In this document: in pieces, positions 36,261 through 49,500 of the stretch | Layout: every line of letters begins with the position of its first letter | How positions within the stretch are numbered: the stretch's first letter is position 1 | DNA from: Sambucus nigra | Taxonomy: Eukaryota; Streptophyta; Magnoliopsida; Dipsacales; Adoxaceae | NCBI GenBank assembly: GCA_949130495.1 | Contig: OX422210.1 | Span: 28,742,681 to 28,806,680, forward strand | DNA length: 64,000 bases | Direction of reading: 5' to 3' | The notes under the pieces: model-generated | What the model saw: the letters and a program-made list of their open reading frames with translations, nothing else | The model's database searches: none | What the model was told of the DNA's origin: nothing | Translations under genes and position numbers: made by a program

Positions 36261-37689
36261 TAATAAAATTTAGTCCCATAGAGGAGGCCAACCTTTACAA
36301 TGCCTTCCCAATCTATAAGGCGGGAATAGTGAGGTTGATTGTTACAATGAACATCTAAACTATTGTTAGAGAAAACCACAAGGCCAATCTAAATAGGGGC
36401 AATTAAATTTGCATTAATAGTGTACCATTCTATGATGAGAATAAAATTGCTTTATAAAATATAATTCAAAGATTTAAATGACTATTAAAGATTACATTAT
36501 ATATTCAAATAGTCAAAATTCAAAAGGTAGTGCTGACATACAATTGTGCATAACCTTGAAGCCCAATAGTAAGAGCTTTTTCATAAAACTTTTGTCCAAG
36601 CTTGCGACATATGAACCTATCACCAATATAGGAAAGAGGCAAAAGAAATAAAAAAAAAATATGGGAACTACTATCAAACTTATTGCCACAATGAAGATAT
36701 TGTACTTAGAGGGCATTCAATTAAATGTCGTATTAATGTAGAGGATGCTTTAAAAAAATTCAGACCTGGCCCAGGTATGCTTGTATTCCAAATTACTATC
36801 CATTTTTATATAATATCTCTATAATATCTCTACAACAGAGCATGACCTTTGCTCCACTGAATGAAGTGTACAAATTATCCCCCTCGGGAACTCACATGCC
36901 TCAGCCAAGGCAGTCAGCCACTCCTTCTTCATAATACAAGGGTGGTAGAGTGTTACGATCTCCCTGTTAGACTCATGATTGCGCCTAGAAGTCTCATCTT
37001 CAGCACTCCATGCCTCAGCAACCATAAAAGTAGTAGGAGTTTCTATCATGGCATCCACATCTATACGGGGATGATTCCATGTCAAGATTATTCGTAGCCT
37101 CCTTAGGCAGTTATTAAGACTACAAGGTCCATTGGTCTTCAATGATTTAATATGAAGCACTACAGGGGAGGAACATTAAAGTGTCTCTTCTAAAATTCCA
37201 CCGAATACTCCCAAGTATTCCAATGCATAAGGCTGCGATAAAAACTTGTAAAAGTGGAAGGACTCTGCAATTAGGTGCCACAACCATCACGATCAGAATA
37301 CAAAAGATGGAAGTATGCCTAATTATCAAGTCCGTAAAAATATTTGAAGAAATTAGAAAAGTAAAAAATTTACAAGTTCAATTCATGGTAAAGGCCACAA
37401 CCAGTTACTTCAAGTTTCCTAATAGGCCGCAACCATGAGAAAAGGAAGGAAATCAAGATTCTAACATATAAAGGTGTGAAGTTAAAGGTACAGGCTGTAG
37501 GCAGTTAGTTTAAGCTTCCTAACATAAATAGTTCCAATTTTTTGTTTTTAAAGATCAAAAGCATGAAACCCTAGGGTTTTGGTGAAGAACCCTAAAACAA
37601 AACCACTTTCATCCAACTTATCAACCATTATTTTTATGCTCCACCAAACTCACCCAAGTTAAACAAGAATAAAGTAACACTCCTGAGGT

Positions 37690-38410
37690 TACCTATGATG
37701 AAATTAAGGGTTCCCCCTCAGAATTAGTTGCTTACATTCTTTGCATGTTGTCTTGGTTTTTACTTCCAAGCAAATTCAATGACCAACCATGAAGGAACCT
37801 GGTTAACGTCGCTATGAGGCTTTCTCATGGTGTTAATCTCCTTCTTGCTGCCATTACATTGGGGTCTCTCTCACATGGTTGGATAGAACCAACCTGGACA
37901 TGGAACGTTCTTTGGGAAGGTATAACGTTCCAAACTTTCCCAACACAATTCATTTGATCGATTTTCTTTATACGAGATTCCCCGATATTTCCCCTTCGGA
38001 GATTTCCCTTGTTCCATCTACAATAAGGCTCCAAAGGTTTCTTCATTGGAATAAGAAGAATAATAGGAAATATCTTCTCCCTTTGCTTGATAAATATTCC
38101 TCCTTTGTCGCTAGGCCTTATGATGGGGAAACTGAATCCCACACTTGGTCATTCTTTACTGAGACCAATTGTACTGTTAAAACGGTTACTGAATAGATAA
38201 TCACAGAAAAGCTTGCTCTGGCCATTGTGATTCTTATAAAACTTTGGCTTCTTCCCTCATTTACTAACTGAGTAGCTTTCACTGTGACATATAACCCCAA
38301 TCGCTTCACCTGCCAGTTTGGGTATGACCAGGGTGCTCCCTCCTAGGTTTATTACACCAATAATGCCGAAGAAACTTTCTCTCAAGTTTGTTCAGACTTT
38401 ACAACTGCAG
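37690..38410 (+). pseudogene. Plant mobile domain (PMD) protein remnant
   Basis: Three plus-strand islands give the order of a plant mobile domain: E-L-V-A-Y-I-L-C then F-L-L-P-S-K and a hydrophobic N-L-L-L-A-A-I-T-L-G-S-L helix (37725-37880); a FPDIS / RLQRFLHWNKK stretch in another frame (about 37940-38060); and NPNRFTCQFGYDQGAP (about 38292-38340). PMD proteins occur as host genes (MAIN family) and in transposon-linked forms. Breaks: TGA after N-D-Q-P near 37789, a frame change near 37925, further stops near 38192 and 38343. It abuts an LTR fragment at about 38450, which suggests a transposon-linked copy. Confidence 0.55.
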
Positions 38411-38499
38411 CTGTTACAGTACTTTACCGTGTGAGATGCCGAACCAACTGCAGCTCCCTCCTAGGTTTATTATAGTGATATAGCAATAATAAGATTGAT

Positions 38500-38632
38500 G
38501 GTTCGTGAGAGACACCGAACCAATTGTCCATTATGCAGTGAGTGATGCACCAGGACATTATAGCAGAGTATGCATGCACCGCAATTGTGTCTGGGAGGTG
38601 TCGTATTGTATATATATATATAATAGTGTGAT

Positions 38633-38708
<76 letters not shown>

Positions 38709-39714
38709 TGTGATGTAATCTACTAGGCAAGAATTGTAGATTAAACTATATGTGGTGATGCAATCTACCGTGTGAAATTTGTAAATTAACATATATATAC
38801 TATGAGGTAATCTACTATGTGAAATTGCAGATAAAAATGGGTTATGAAATTTGACTTAATTAAGTAAGTGAATACTTAATTCTTAAAGTTGTGGAAGCCT
38901 AGTTCATTATAAAGAGAAATGAACATATTTAATTATCACAAGTATTATGTGGGAAATACGGGGAACTAATATGGGTTAGAATCATAAGTGAGAAACCTTA
39001 AATTGGGAGATAACAAGGTATGTTAGGTGTGCACACTAGATGAAAGGTGATAATTCTCAAGCGAGAGCCCGAGAATCTAACATGTATATATTACCTTCTT
39101 AATTGCATTTGTTAAGCACTTGCTATTTTTAAAAAATATATATATTATAATCGGGCTCTGACCCGTTTCCTTGCATATTCTCTTCTCTATTTTATATTAT
39201 ACATCAGGTATCCAGTATCTGAGATGTAGGCATAGTATATGGATATCTCAACGGGTTATAGATGCTATTGGAAAGGCAGATTTGTTTAGACGCTTCCATT
39301 CGGTTGATTCACACATCTGTAGTGTTTATTCTCATGTAGGGCATGTCACCTAGGATTTAGTTATTTCATTTCTATTCCTGACTGTTGTAATCATTTATGT
39401 CGGTACTGTTGATTTTGGATTTATTTGATAGAAATGAAATATATTTTAACTCGAGAGTTATTCCATTCACATTTATTCTAGTTATCTTGAGTTCTGTTGT
39501 GATGTGATGTTACTTGCGATTATTTCGTATAGTGAATTAATTTTAATTAAATTAAAAATAAAAAAGTTTTTTGACACTAGATTAATTATTTATCAGGTGA
39601 ATTAATAAAGAAAAATATTTTTCGAAAGTCATGCTAAGAATGAACCAACTGTATATTCTGATTTAATTGGGTATAGGACTGATCACCCGGTATTTAATTA
39701 ATCGGGGTGTCACA
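38500..39714 (+). repeat. 3' part of a chromovirus LTR
   Basis: It contains the LTR landmarks in order: a TAGCAGAGTATGCATGCACCG word (cf. 54638-54655 in G), a (TA)n tract, a GTTAGGTGTGCACAC segment, GGGCTCTGACCC near 39155, and the terminus CACCCGGTATTTAATTAA ... CGGGGTGTCACA at 39714. The 5' part is missing and no primer site follows. Confidence 0.75.
38636..38705. repeat. (TA)n microsatellite, about 34 units
   Basis: Uninterrupted TA dinucleotides inside the LTR fragment, preceded by a shorter TA run at 38609-38622. Confidence 0.98.
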
Positions 39715-39799
39715 CCCTCTTCCACAACCACTTCAGGTAGTCCCCAGAAACATGATAGGCTCCTCTTAAAAAAATGATGTAAGGGTAGATGGCCCACAG

Positions 39800-39948
39800 T
39801 AGGGCTACCAATGGATCGGGTTTGGACCGAGACCCGACCCGAATTAACGAATCTGAGAAAAATTTATAGATCTGATTACCCATTTAACCGATTAGTTAAT
39901 GGACTGGGTCTGGATATACATGACTTCGATCCGATAAGGACTCGACCC

Positions 39949-40017
<69 letters not shown>

Positions 40018-40823
40018 CTAACCCTAAAAACTATCTCATTCCATACGCTCCCTCCCACTTCATTTTGGTTGTTTCTCTCTCTGCTCTGCCCCATGTCGAT
40101 TTCTCCATCTTTATCTCTCCAACACAGCTACACTATCTCTCTTCACTCCAAACGCCACTTACAAATCACCACAACTAACTCGAATCTGGACATTTAAACT
40201 TCAGATCTGGAGCACAAATCTAATCGAAAACCCTAAGTTTCACAAATTTGGCAAAAGTTTAGTTTGTAGATGATTTAAGTGGAAATAGCATATTCAAAAT
40301 CTCGGTTCATATAAACTCTTAGATTTAATAATCGAGATTTTTATTCCGGCGGTATAAACTTTTAAACACTTTAAGACACTTTTAGTTTGTGCAAGATTCC
40401 ATTTTGGTGGTATAAACTCTAAGCCACTTTCGATTTGTAATATTGATGTTGATTTGGAGGAGATCTGTAGATGATATCCTTTTATGCTGATATTGATTTC
40501 GGTTGCATAAACAATTCCGATGGTATCCTTTGATGTTGATGTTGATTCCGGTGAAATCCTTTGAAACCAATGTTTATTTGGATGTGATTTGAAAATGTTA
40601 ACTATTAATTGTTTTGGAAAATGTCAAAATGTTAACTGTAAACTGTTCGGGTAATCGGGTCGGGTATTCGAGTCGAGTCCCCGGGTCCTTAATGGATCCG
40701 GGTCTGGATCCATTTATTGAGACCCGTCGGGTAATCAGGTAAGATCCGATCCGCTAAAAAAATACCTGGATCGGATATGGATATACCCTTACCCAATCCA
40801 GACCCAATCCATTTACAGCCCTA
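39800..40823. mobile_element. Non-autonomous hAT-like element, 1024 bp
   Basis: The ends are TAGGGCTACCAATGGAT and the complement of ATCCATTTACAGCCCTA, forming an imperfect terminal inverted repeat. It is flanked by a perfect 8-bp target duplication GCCCACAG (39792-39799 and 40824-40831), the hAT signature. Subterminal regions are rich in GGGTCGGGT / ACCCGACCC words in both orientations. It contains a ~65-bp TA tract (39951-40015). No transposase frame is present. Confidence 0.9.
39951..40015. repeat. (TA)n microsatellite inside the hAT element
   Basis: About 32 uninterrupted TA units. Confidence 0.98.
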
Positions 40824-40945
40824 GCCCACAGTCCTACTAAAAAAAATGGTATCATCTGTAATGATTCAGTCAGGTTCTCCACTAGAAAGAAGTTCGTTAT
40901 GCAAGAAGGCACTATTTATTTCCACCCAGTTTAGTGCAGAAGCCA

Positions 40946-42466
40946 CCAAGGAGACACGAATTCAAAAACACGCACACTTATTCTTGAAAACGTGTCGCAG
41001 GGGTAGCTGCGGAACTCCTGGTTTAAGGATAGGACACAAATTCAAAAACAGACACACTTAGGCTTGAAAATGTACCGCAAGGGCCAGGCACCCCCATCGG
41101 TACCTAAACGGAAATGAACGTGGAACGATCACCTTGTACGCATTTAATGTAACGCATAGCAACCAGTCGTGCAGCCGCGATACTACCAATTTGAGGATAG
41201 GACCCAATCACAAATTTAAAATAGGCATACTTAGGCTTGAAAAGGTGTCGCGGGTGGGGGCGGGCACCCCTAGAGACACCCAAATGACACCGCGAGTGGA
41301 ACTAAAACCTCATGCGTGTCCAACGTAACAGGTAGAAATTGTCTACTTAGCTGCGGGACTCCCTATTTTAGGATAGGACACAAATTCAAAATAGGCACAC
41401 ATCCGCTTGAAAACATGCGACGGGGCTTCCGTGGGAATCCCGGTTTGAGAATAGGACACGAATTCGAAAATAGGCCACTTAGGCTTAAAAATGTGCCGCG
41501 GGGTGGTGGGCACCCCTAGAGGCACCCAAACAGCACCGCGAGTGGCACAACCACCTCATGCACATCCAACGTTACACGTAGCAACTGGCCGCCCAGCCGC
41601 AGGACTCCTAGTTTGACGATAGGACCCAAACACAAATTCAAAAACAATCAAACTTAGGCTTTAAAATTTGCCAATAGGGGGCACCCCCAACGACACCCAA
41701 ATGGCACGAACACCTTGCGCACGTCCAACGTAACATGCAGCAACAGGTCGAGCAGCCGCGAGACACACGGTTTGAGGATAGGAAACGAATTTGATAACAG
41801 ACACACTTAGGCTTGAAAACATGTCGTGGGGGGGATCACCCCCAGTAGAACCAAAACGGCACCGCAAATGTAACAAATACCTCGTGTGCATCCAACATAA
41901 CAAGTAGCAAATGGCCGCACAGCCACGGGACTCCCGATTTGAGGATAAGACCCAAAACAAATTCCAAAACAAGGCACACTTAGGCTCGAAAGCGTGTTGC
42001 GGGGGGCGGGCACCCAAACAGCACTAGGAGTGGCACGGACATCTCGTGCGCATCCAATGTAACACATAGTAACAGGTCGCGTAGCTGCAGGACTCCCGAT
42101 TTGAGCATAGGTCCCAACCACGAATTCGAAAACAGGCACATTAGGCTTGAAAATGTTCTCTGGGGGTGGGGGCACCCCCAGGGGCACGCAAACGGCACCA
42201 AGAGTGGCATGAACACCTCATATGTGTCCAACGTAACAAGTAGCAATTGGAAGCGCAACCACGGGACTCCTGATTTGAGGATAGGACCCAAACACGAATT
42301 CAAAAATAGGCATACTTTGGCTTGAAAACGTTCCGTAGGGGTGGTGAGCACCCTCAGTGGCACCCAGATGGCACCGCGAGTGGCACAAACACATCGTGCA
42401 CTCTCGTAGTAACATGTAGCAACTGACCGTATAGCCACGGGATTCTTTATTTAAAGATAGGACACG
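40946..42466. repeat. Satellite array, block 1 (about 9 monomers)
   Basis: Monomers are recognised by the anchor TTGAGGATAGGA, then ACACGAATTC, CACACTTAGGCTTGAAAA, GTGCCGCGGGG, GGCACCGCGAGTGGCACGAA, CACCTCGTGCGC, GTAACACGTAGCAAC and GCCGCGGGACTCC. Anchors at about 41023, 41191, 41366, 41443, 41612, 41771, 41938, 42100, 42274 and 42450 give spacings of 159-176 bp, with one of 77. The block is far richer in G, C and CpG than its flanks. Copies differ from each other at many positions. Confidence 0.95.
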
Positions 42467-43519
42467 TAGAAAATGGAATTAGATCGCTCTTGATTGAAAG
42501 AAATTTTCCCATATCGAAAGATATTATTCATAAGCTGCAAGCGTTTATTCGAAGATTAGTTCTAATAGCCCTCTTAAGAAGTGTGTATCGATTTATGTTA
42601 AAGCACGAATCTTAAATGCATGAAGAATTTTTCAAGATCTTGATTTAGATTACATGGAGTTGTCACAATCAAAATTTGATCTTATTTGTATCCTATTATG
42701 ATATTGACATTGTATTAGAACTTTACTTTGATGTATGGATGTTTAGTTAGTTTTACGAATGTTTAATGTGATCTATGTATGTTTAGTTGCGACAATTCAA
42801 AACTTTTCTTACTTAATGTATCTGTGGTGTGTAATAAGACTACATTGACATATACCAATTTTAAGGAACAATTTCTATTTTCCTGCATCCAAATATTGGT
42901 TTGGAGTCATGTAAGTTAACTTTTGATAATATGTTATGCTTAGTCGAATGCTGGGGGACCGTACACCTTTCTCAAGATGCTCGGTTTGAGAATATAGTCA
43001 TTTGAGTTTGTGACTGGATTAAATTGACCCAGCTCAATTTCCACGTGTTCCTGTACATATACATTGATAATCAGTTTCATTGATGCAGTCTTGATTAAAT
43101 GAAGTTAAATTAGCTTCATTTTATAAAGATTGTATCAAAGAAATTAATCAAAAAATGTACATGTACAAGAATACGCTGAGGGATCTAGGATTGATTTGGT
43201 CTAATCACACATTCAGAAGACTCTATTTAATGACCTTCATGGATCGCAGGAACCATGTACGCTTTACATTAGTTGAAGTAGTTATAAAATCGATATGCAT
43301 TATATTTTAAATCTTTTAGATGATAAAACAAGTATGTTAAAAGGAGTACGGAATAATTAAAAGGAGTACAGGATAATTATCTGTTTGATTGTTGGATAAT
43401 TATTGGTTGACGTAGCACGTAGTCTTCCCAATTTCTCCCACCATCTCTCTCCCATTAATATCCTGTTTGCAAAACTCTTGAGTTCTAAAAATTTGCAAAA
43501 CACTTGATCTCTAAACACG
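42467..43519. other. Non-satellite insertion inside the array
   Basis: AT-rich, single-copy-looking sequence of about 1.05 kb between satellite monomers. The left array stops after GATAGGACACG and the right resumes mid-monomer at GAGTG(T)CAAGAACACC, so roughly half a monomer is missing. No open frame, terminal repeat or target duplication that I can see. Confidence 0.6.
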
Positions 43520-46500
43520 AGTGTCAAGAACACCTTGTGCGTGTCAAAAGTAACACGTAGCAACAGGCCGCGTAGCCGCGGGACTCTCAGTTTGAGAATA
43601 TGACTCAAATACGAATTCGAAAACAGACACACTTAGGTTAGAAAATGTTCCGCAAGGGGTGGACACCCTCAATGACACCCTAATAGCACCACCAGTGGAA
43701 CGAACACCTCCTTCGCATCCAACATAATGCATAGCAACCGGCCGCACAATCGCAGGACTCCCAGTTTGAGTATAGGACACACGAATTAGAACACTTAGTC
43801 TTAAAAATGTACCTGGGGGGAGGGGCACCCCAGAGGCACCCAAACAGCACCACGGGTGGCACAGACACCTCGTGCACGTCTAACATAACAAGTAGAAACC
43901 GGTCACGCAGCCGCAGGACTCCTGTCTTGAGAATAGGACCCAAACACGGCTTCAAAAACAGGCACACTTAGGATTGAAAATGTGCCATGTGGGGGAGGGA
44001 AACCCCAACGGCACCCAATCAGAACCGCGAGTGGCATGAACACCTCATGCGCTTCCAAAATAACACATAGCAAACCATCGCGCAGTCGCAGGACTCCCAT
44101 TTTGAGGATGGGACCCAAACACGAATTCCAAAACAAGAACACTTAGGTTTGAAATCATGTCGCGGGGGCGGGCAACCCAGCGGCACCCAAATGGCATCGA
44201 AGTGGAACGAACACCTCTTGCTCATCCAATGAAACATGTAACTACCGACCGTGCAGCCACAGGACTCCCGATTTGAGGATAGGACCCAAAAATGAATTTG
44301 AAAACAAGGACCCCCAAATGACACCGCGAGTGGAACAAACACCTTCTGCGCATCCAATTAAACACCTAGAAACCGATCACGCAGTGGAGGGACTCTCAGT
44401 TTGAGGATAGGATAATAATTCAAAAACAGGCCCACTTAGGCTTGAAAATGTTCAGCAGGGGGGCACTCCCAATGGCACCCAAAGTAACACCTCATGTACA
44501 TCTAACAAAACATGTATTAACCAATCACACAATCATGGGACTCCCGGTTTGAGGATAGGATCCAAACACGAATTCAAAAACGTACACACTTAGGCTTGAA
44601 AATGTGTCGTGGGGGGGCGGGCACCCCAGCGGCACCCAAATGGTACCGCGAGTGTCATGAACACCTCGTGCACATATTAACCTTCTGCACAGCCATGGGA
44701 CTCCTGGTTTGAGGATAAAAAACAAACACGAAATCGAGCAAGGCACACTTAGGCTTATAAATGCGTCACGGGGCGAGCACCTCCGACGGTACCCAAACGG
44801 GATTACGAGTGGCACGAACACCTCGTGTGCGTCCAACATAATACATAGCAACTAGACGCATACCCATGGGACTTTTGATTTTAGGAAAAGACACGAATTT
44901 GAAAAGGGGCACACTTCGACTTGAAAACATGCCGCGGGGGGGTCACTCCCAGTGGAATCGAAACGGCACCGCGAGTGGAATCAACACCTTATGCGTGTCC
45001 AACGTAACACGTACCAACCGTCCGTGTAGTCGTGGGACTCCTTATTTGAGGATAGGACCCAAATAAGAATTCAAAAATAGGCACACTGGCTTTAAAACAA
45101 GTCGGTGGGTGGTGGGCACCCAAAAGGCACCGCGGCTAGAATGAACCCCTTGTGCGCATCCAACGTAACACGTAACAACCGAACGCATAGCCATGAGATT
45201 CACGGTTTGAGGATTGTACTCAAACACAAATTAAAAAATAAGCCCACTTAGGCTTGAAAACGTGCCGCGGGAGGGGAGTCACCCCCAGCGGCACCAAAAT
45301 GGCACCGCGAGTGGAACGAGCACCTCATGCACAATCAACGTAACATATAGCAATTAATCGCATAGCCGTGGGACTACCAGTTTAAGGATAAGACCCAAAC
45401 GGTACCGGGAATGGCACGAACACCTCGCACACAACCAAGATGCAGTCGCAGGACTACCATTTTGAGGATAAGACCTAAACACAAATTCGAAAACATGCAC
45501 ATTTGGACTTGAAAACGTGCCCTAGGGGGCGGGGGTACCCCCAGAGGCACCCAAATGGCACTCCGAGTGGCACGAACACCTCGTGCGCATCTAGCGTAAC
45601 ATGTAGCAACCAACCGCGTAGCCACAGAACTACCAATTTGAGGATAGGACATAAATAGGAATTTAAAAATACGCACACTTTGGCTTATAAACGTGCTGCG
45701 AGTGGGGGAGGGCACCCCCAGCGGAGCCCAAATGACACCGTGAATGGCACGAACACCTCGTGCGCATCCAATGTAACACGTAGCAACCAGCCACAGGACT
45801 CCCAGTTTGATGATAGGGCCCAAACATGAATTATAAAATAGTCACACTTAAGTTTAAAAATGTGTTGAGGAGGATGGGGCACCCCAAGCAGAACCCAAAT
45901 GGCACCGTGAGTGGCACAAACACCTCGTGCACGTCCAACGTAACACAAAGCAATCGATCATGCAGCCATGGGTCTAACAATTGGATGATAGGACAGGAAT
46001 TCGATAATAGGCACACTTAGACTTCAAAACGTGCCGTGAGTGGGTGGTCACCCCCAACGGCACCAAAATGAAATCGCGAGTAGGACGAATACCTCATGTA
46101 CTTTCAACGTAACACGTAGCAACTGATTGCAGAGCCAACGGACTCTCGGTTTGACGATAAGACCCAAAAATGAATTCAAAAATAGGCATACTTAGGCTTG
46201 ATAACATACCACGGGGGGCGAACACCCCCAGCGGCACCCAAAGGGCACCGCAAGTGGCACGAACACCTCGTGTGAGTGCGACATAACATGTAGCAACCAA
46301 CCGTGCAGCCACAGGACTCTTGATTTGAGGATAGGACACGAATTTGAAAACATGTACACTTAGACTTGAAAACTTATTGCAAGGGCAGCCACCAAAATCT
46401 CTGTTAGAAGATATGTCACGAATTCGAAAATAGACACATTTAGGCCTGAAAATGTGTCGCGGGAGGGAGGGCACCCCATCGGCACCCAAATGACATCCCG

Positions 46501-49500
46501 AGTGGCACGATCAACTCATGTGCATCCAATGTAATATGTAGCAATTGGCCACGCAGTTGTGGGACTCCTGGTTTGAGGATTAAACCCGAACACGAGTTTA
46601 AAAAAGGCACACTTACGCTTGAAAACGTTCCGCGGAGGGGGGAGGGGACCCCAGCAACACCCAAATGTCACCGTGAGTGTAACAAACACCTCATGCACAA
46701 CTAAAGTAACAAGTATAAACAGACCGCACAACTGTGGGACTCCTAAGATGAGGAGGGGACACGACTTCAAAAAATGGTACGCTTAGGCTTGAAAACAGGC
46801 TGCGGGGATGCTGGCACCCCTAGACGGCACCACAAGTGGCATGAACACCTCGTACATATCCAACGTAACACGTAGCAACCGTTTGTGTAGCCAAGGGAGT
46901 CCCGATTTGAGGATAATACCCAACTCAAATTCAAAAATAGGCACACTTAGGCTTGAAAACAAGCCGCTGGGGTGCTAGTACACCCAGCGGCCCCCAGAAG
47001 GCACCGCAAGTGGCACAAACACCTCGTACGAATCCAACGTAACATGTAGCAACCGTTTGTGCAGCCACGGGACTCTCGGTTTGAGGATATGACCCAAACA
47101 AAAATTTGAAAATAGGCACACTTAGGCTTGAAAAAGTGCCCGAGGGACACTCCCAACGGCACTTAGACGGCACCGCGAGTGGCCCAAACACTTTGTGCGC
47201 GTCCAACATAATGTACCAATTGGCCGCACAGTTGAAGGACTCCTAATTTGAGTATAGGTACCAAATAAGAATTCAAAAATAGGAACACTTAGGCTTAAAA
47301 ATGTGCCGGCGGGGGGTGGGCACCCCAAGAGGAACCCCAAAGGCACTGCGGCTGGAAGGAACACCTCGTGCGCATCCAACGAGCAACCGAACGCACAGCC
47401 GCAGGACTCACGATTTGAGTATTGGACTTAAACAAAAACTCAAAAATAGGCATACTTAGGCTTGAAAACGTGTTGTAGGAGGGCAGCCACTCCTAGCGGC
47501 ACCTAAATGGCACCACGAGTGGAATGAACGCACAACATACGTAACATATAGCAATCGACCGCACAATCATGGGACTACCGGTTTAAGTATAGGACCCAAA
47601 CAATAATTCAAAAACAAGCACACTTAGGCTTGAAAATGTACTGTGGGGGAGGGCACCCCCAACGGCACCGCGAGTGGTACGAACACCTCGTGGGCATCCA
47701 ATGTAACACGTAGCAATCGGTCGCGCAGTCGCGGGACTCCCAGCTTGAGGATAGTACCCAAATAGGAATTCAAAACAGGCACACTTAATCTTAAAAATGT
47801 ATTGCAGGCACCCCCAGTGGCACACAAAAGGCACTGTGAGGGGCACGAACACCTCATACACGTCCAACGTAACACGTATCAATCGGCTTGGCATCCGTAG
47901 GACTCTCAATTTAAGGATAGGAACAAAACATGAATTTGAAAACAAGCACACTTAACCTTGAAAACGTGTTGCGGGGGGTAGTCACACCCAGCGGCACCCA
48001 AACAAAACCGTGAGTGGAACAAACACCTCGCAAACAACCAACACAACACATAGCAACCGACCACGCAGGCACGGGACTACCAATTTAAGGATAGGACCCA
48101 AACACAAATTCGGAAACATGCACAGTTAGACTTAAAAATATGCTATGGGAGGGCTTCCCCAGAGGCACCCAAATGGCAACGTGACTGTCACTAACACCTC
48201 TTGCACATCCAGTGTAACACAGAGCAACCAGGCACGTAGCTGCGGGACTATCAATATGAGGATAGGACCCAAACAGGAATTTTCAAAAGGGCACACTTAG
48301 GCTTATAAACGTGTTGCGGGTGGGACCGAGCACCCCCAGCGGCACCAAAACGGCACCGCGAGTGGCACAAATACGTCGTGATCATCCAATGTAACACATA
48401 GCAACCAGCCGCAAGACCCCAAATTTGATGATAGGGCCTAAACATGAATTATAAAACAGGCACACTTAGGCTTGAAAATGTGCCGGGGGGAAGGAGGGCA
48501 CCCCAGCGGAACCCAAATGGCACCGCAAGTGGCACGAACACCTCATGCACGTCCAACGTAACATAAAATAACCAATCGTGCGATCGTGGGGCTCACGGTT
48601 CGAGGATAGGACACGAATTCGATAACAGGAACACTTAGGCTTGAAAACGTGTCGTGAGGACGTCGTCACCCCCAACGGCACCAAAATGGAATCACGAGTG
48701 GAACGAATACCTCATGTGCGTCCAACGTAGCATGTAGTAACTGATCGCATAGCCACGAGTCTCCCCGTTTGAGGATAAAATCCAAACATAACTTCAAAAA
48801 TTGGCACACTTAGGCTTGAAAATATAACGCGGAGGGGGGCGGGAACCCCGGTGGAACCCAAGCGGCACCGCTAGTGGCATGATCACCTCGTGCGCATCCA
48901 ACATAACAGGTTGCAACTGACCGTACCGTTGCGGGACTCCCGTTTTGAGGATATGACCCAAACACGAATTCGAAAACATGCACACTTAGGCTTGAAAACG
49001 TGTCGGGGTGGCACCCAAACTGAACCGCGAGTGGCACTAATACCTCGTGCGCATTCAATGTAACACGTGAAAAGCGATCGCGTAGCTGTGAGACTCTCGG
49101 TTTAAGGATATGACCTAAACATGAATTCAAAAATAGGTACACTTAGGCTTAAAAATGTACCACGAGGGTAGGTCACCCCCAGCAACACCCAAAGACATCG
49201 CGAGTGTCATGAACACCTCGTGCGCACTCAATGAAGCACTCAATGAAACACCTCATGAACACATCGTGTAGTCACAGGACTCTCGGTTTAAGGATAGGAC
49301 ATGAATTTAAAATCATGCACACTTAGGCTTAAAAATGTGTCGTGGGGATAGCCGCAGGACTCCTGGTTTGAAGAAAGGTCATAAATTCAAAAAATAGGCA
49401 CATTTTGGCTTTAAAACGTGCTGCATGTGGCGGGTACCTCAATCGCACCCAAACAACATTGCGAGTGGAATGATCAACTCGTGCGTACAACGTAATATGT

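Larger units (their letters stand above)
34811..37680. other. Intergenic, no recognisable gene
   Basis: Open frames of up to 113 codons occur (for example minus strand 37160-36822) but show no family motif. The stretch contains the inverted-repeat cluster at 35388-35645 and a 53-bp tandem duplication at 36155-36260. No RNA gene seen. Confidence 0.35.

Noticed and set aside
36819..37160. 113-codon minus-strand frame
   Set aside because: No recognisable motif, an opposite-strand frame overlaps it, and there is no neighbouring gene structure.
38636..40015. Tyr-Ile repeat proteins in the TA tracts
   Set aside because: The frames are simply translated TA dinucleotides.
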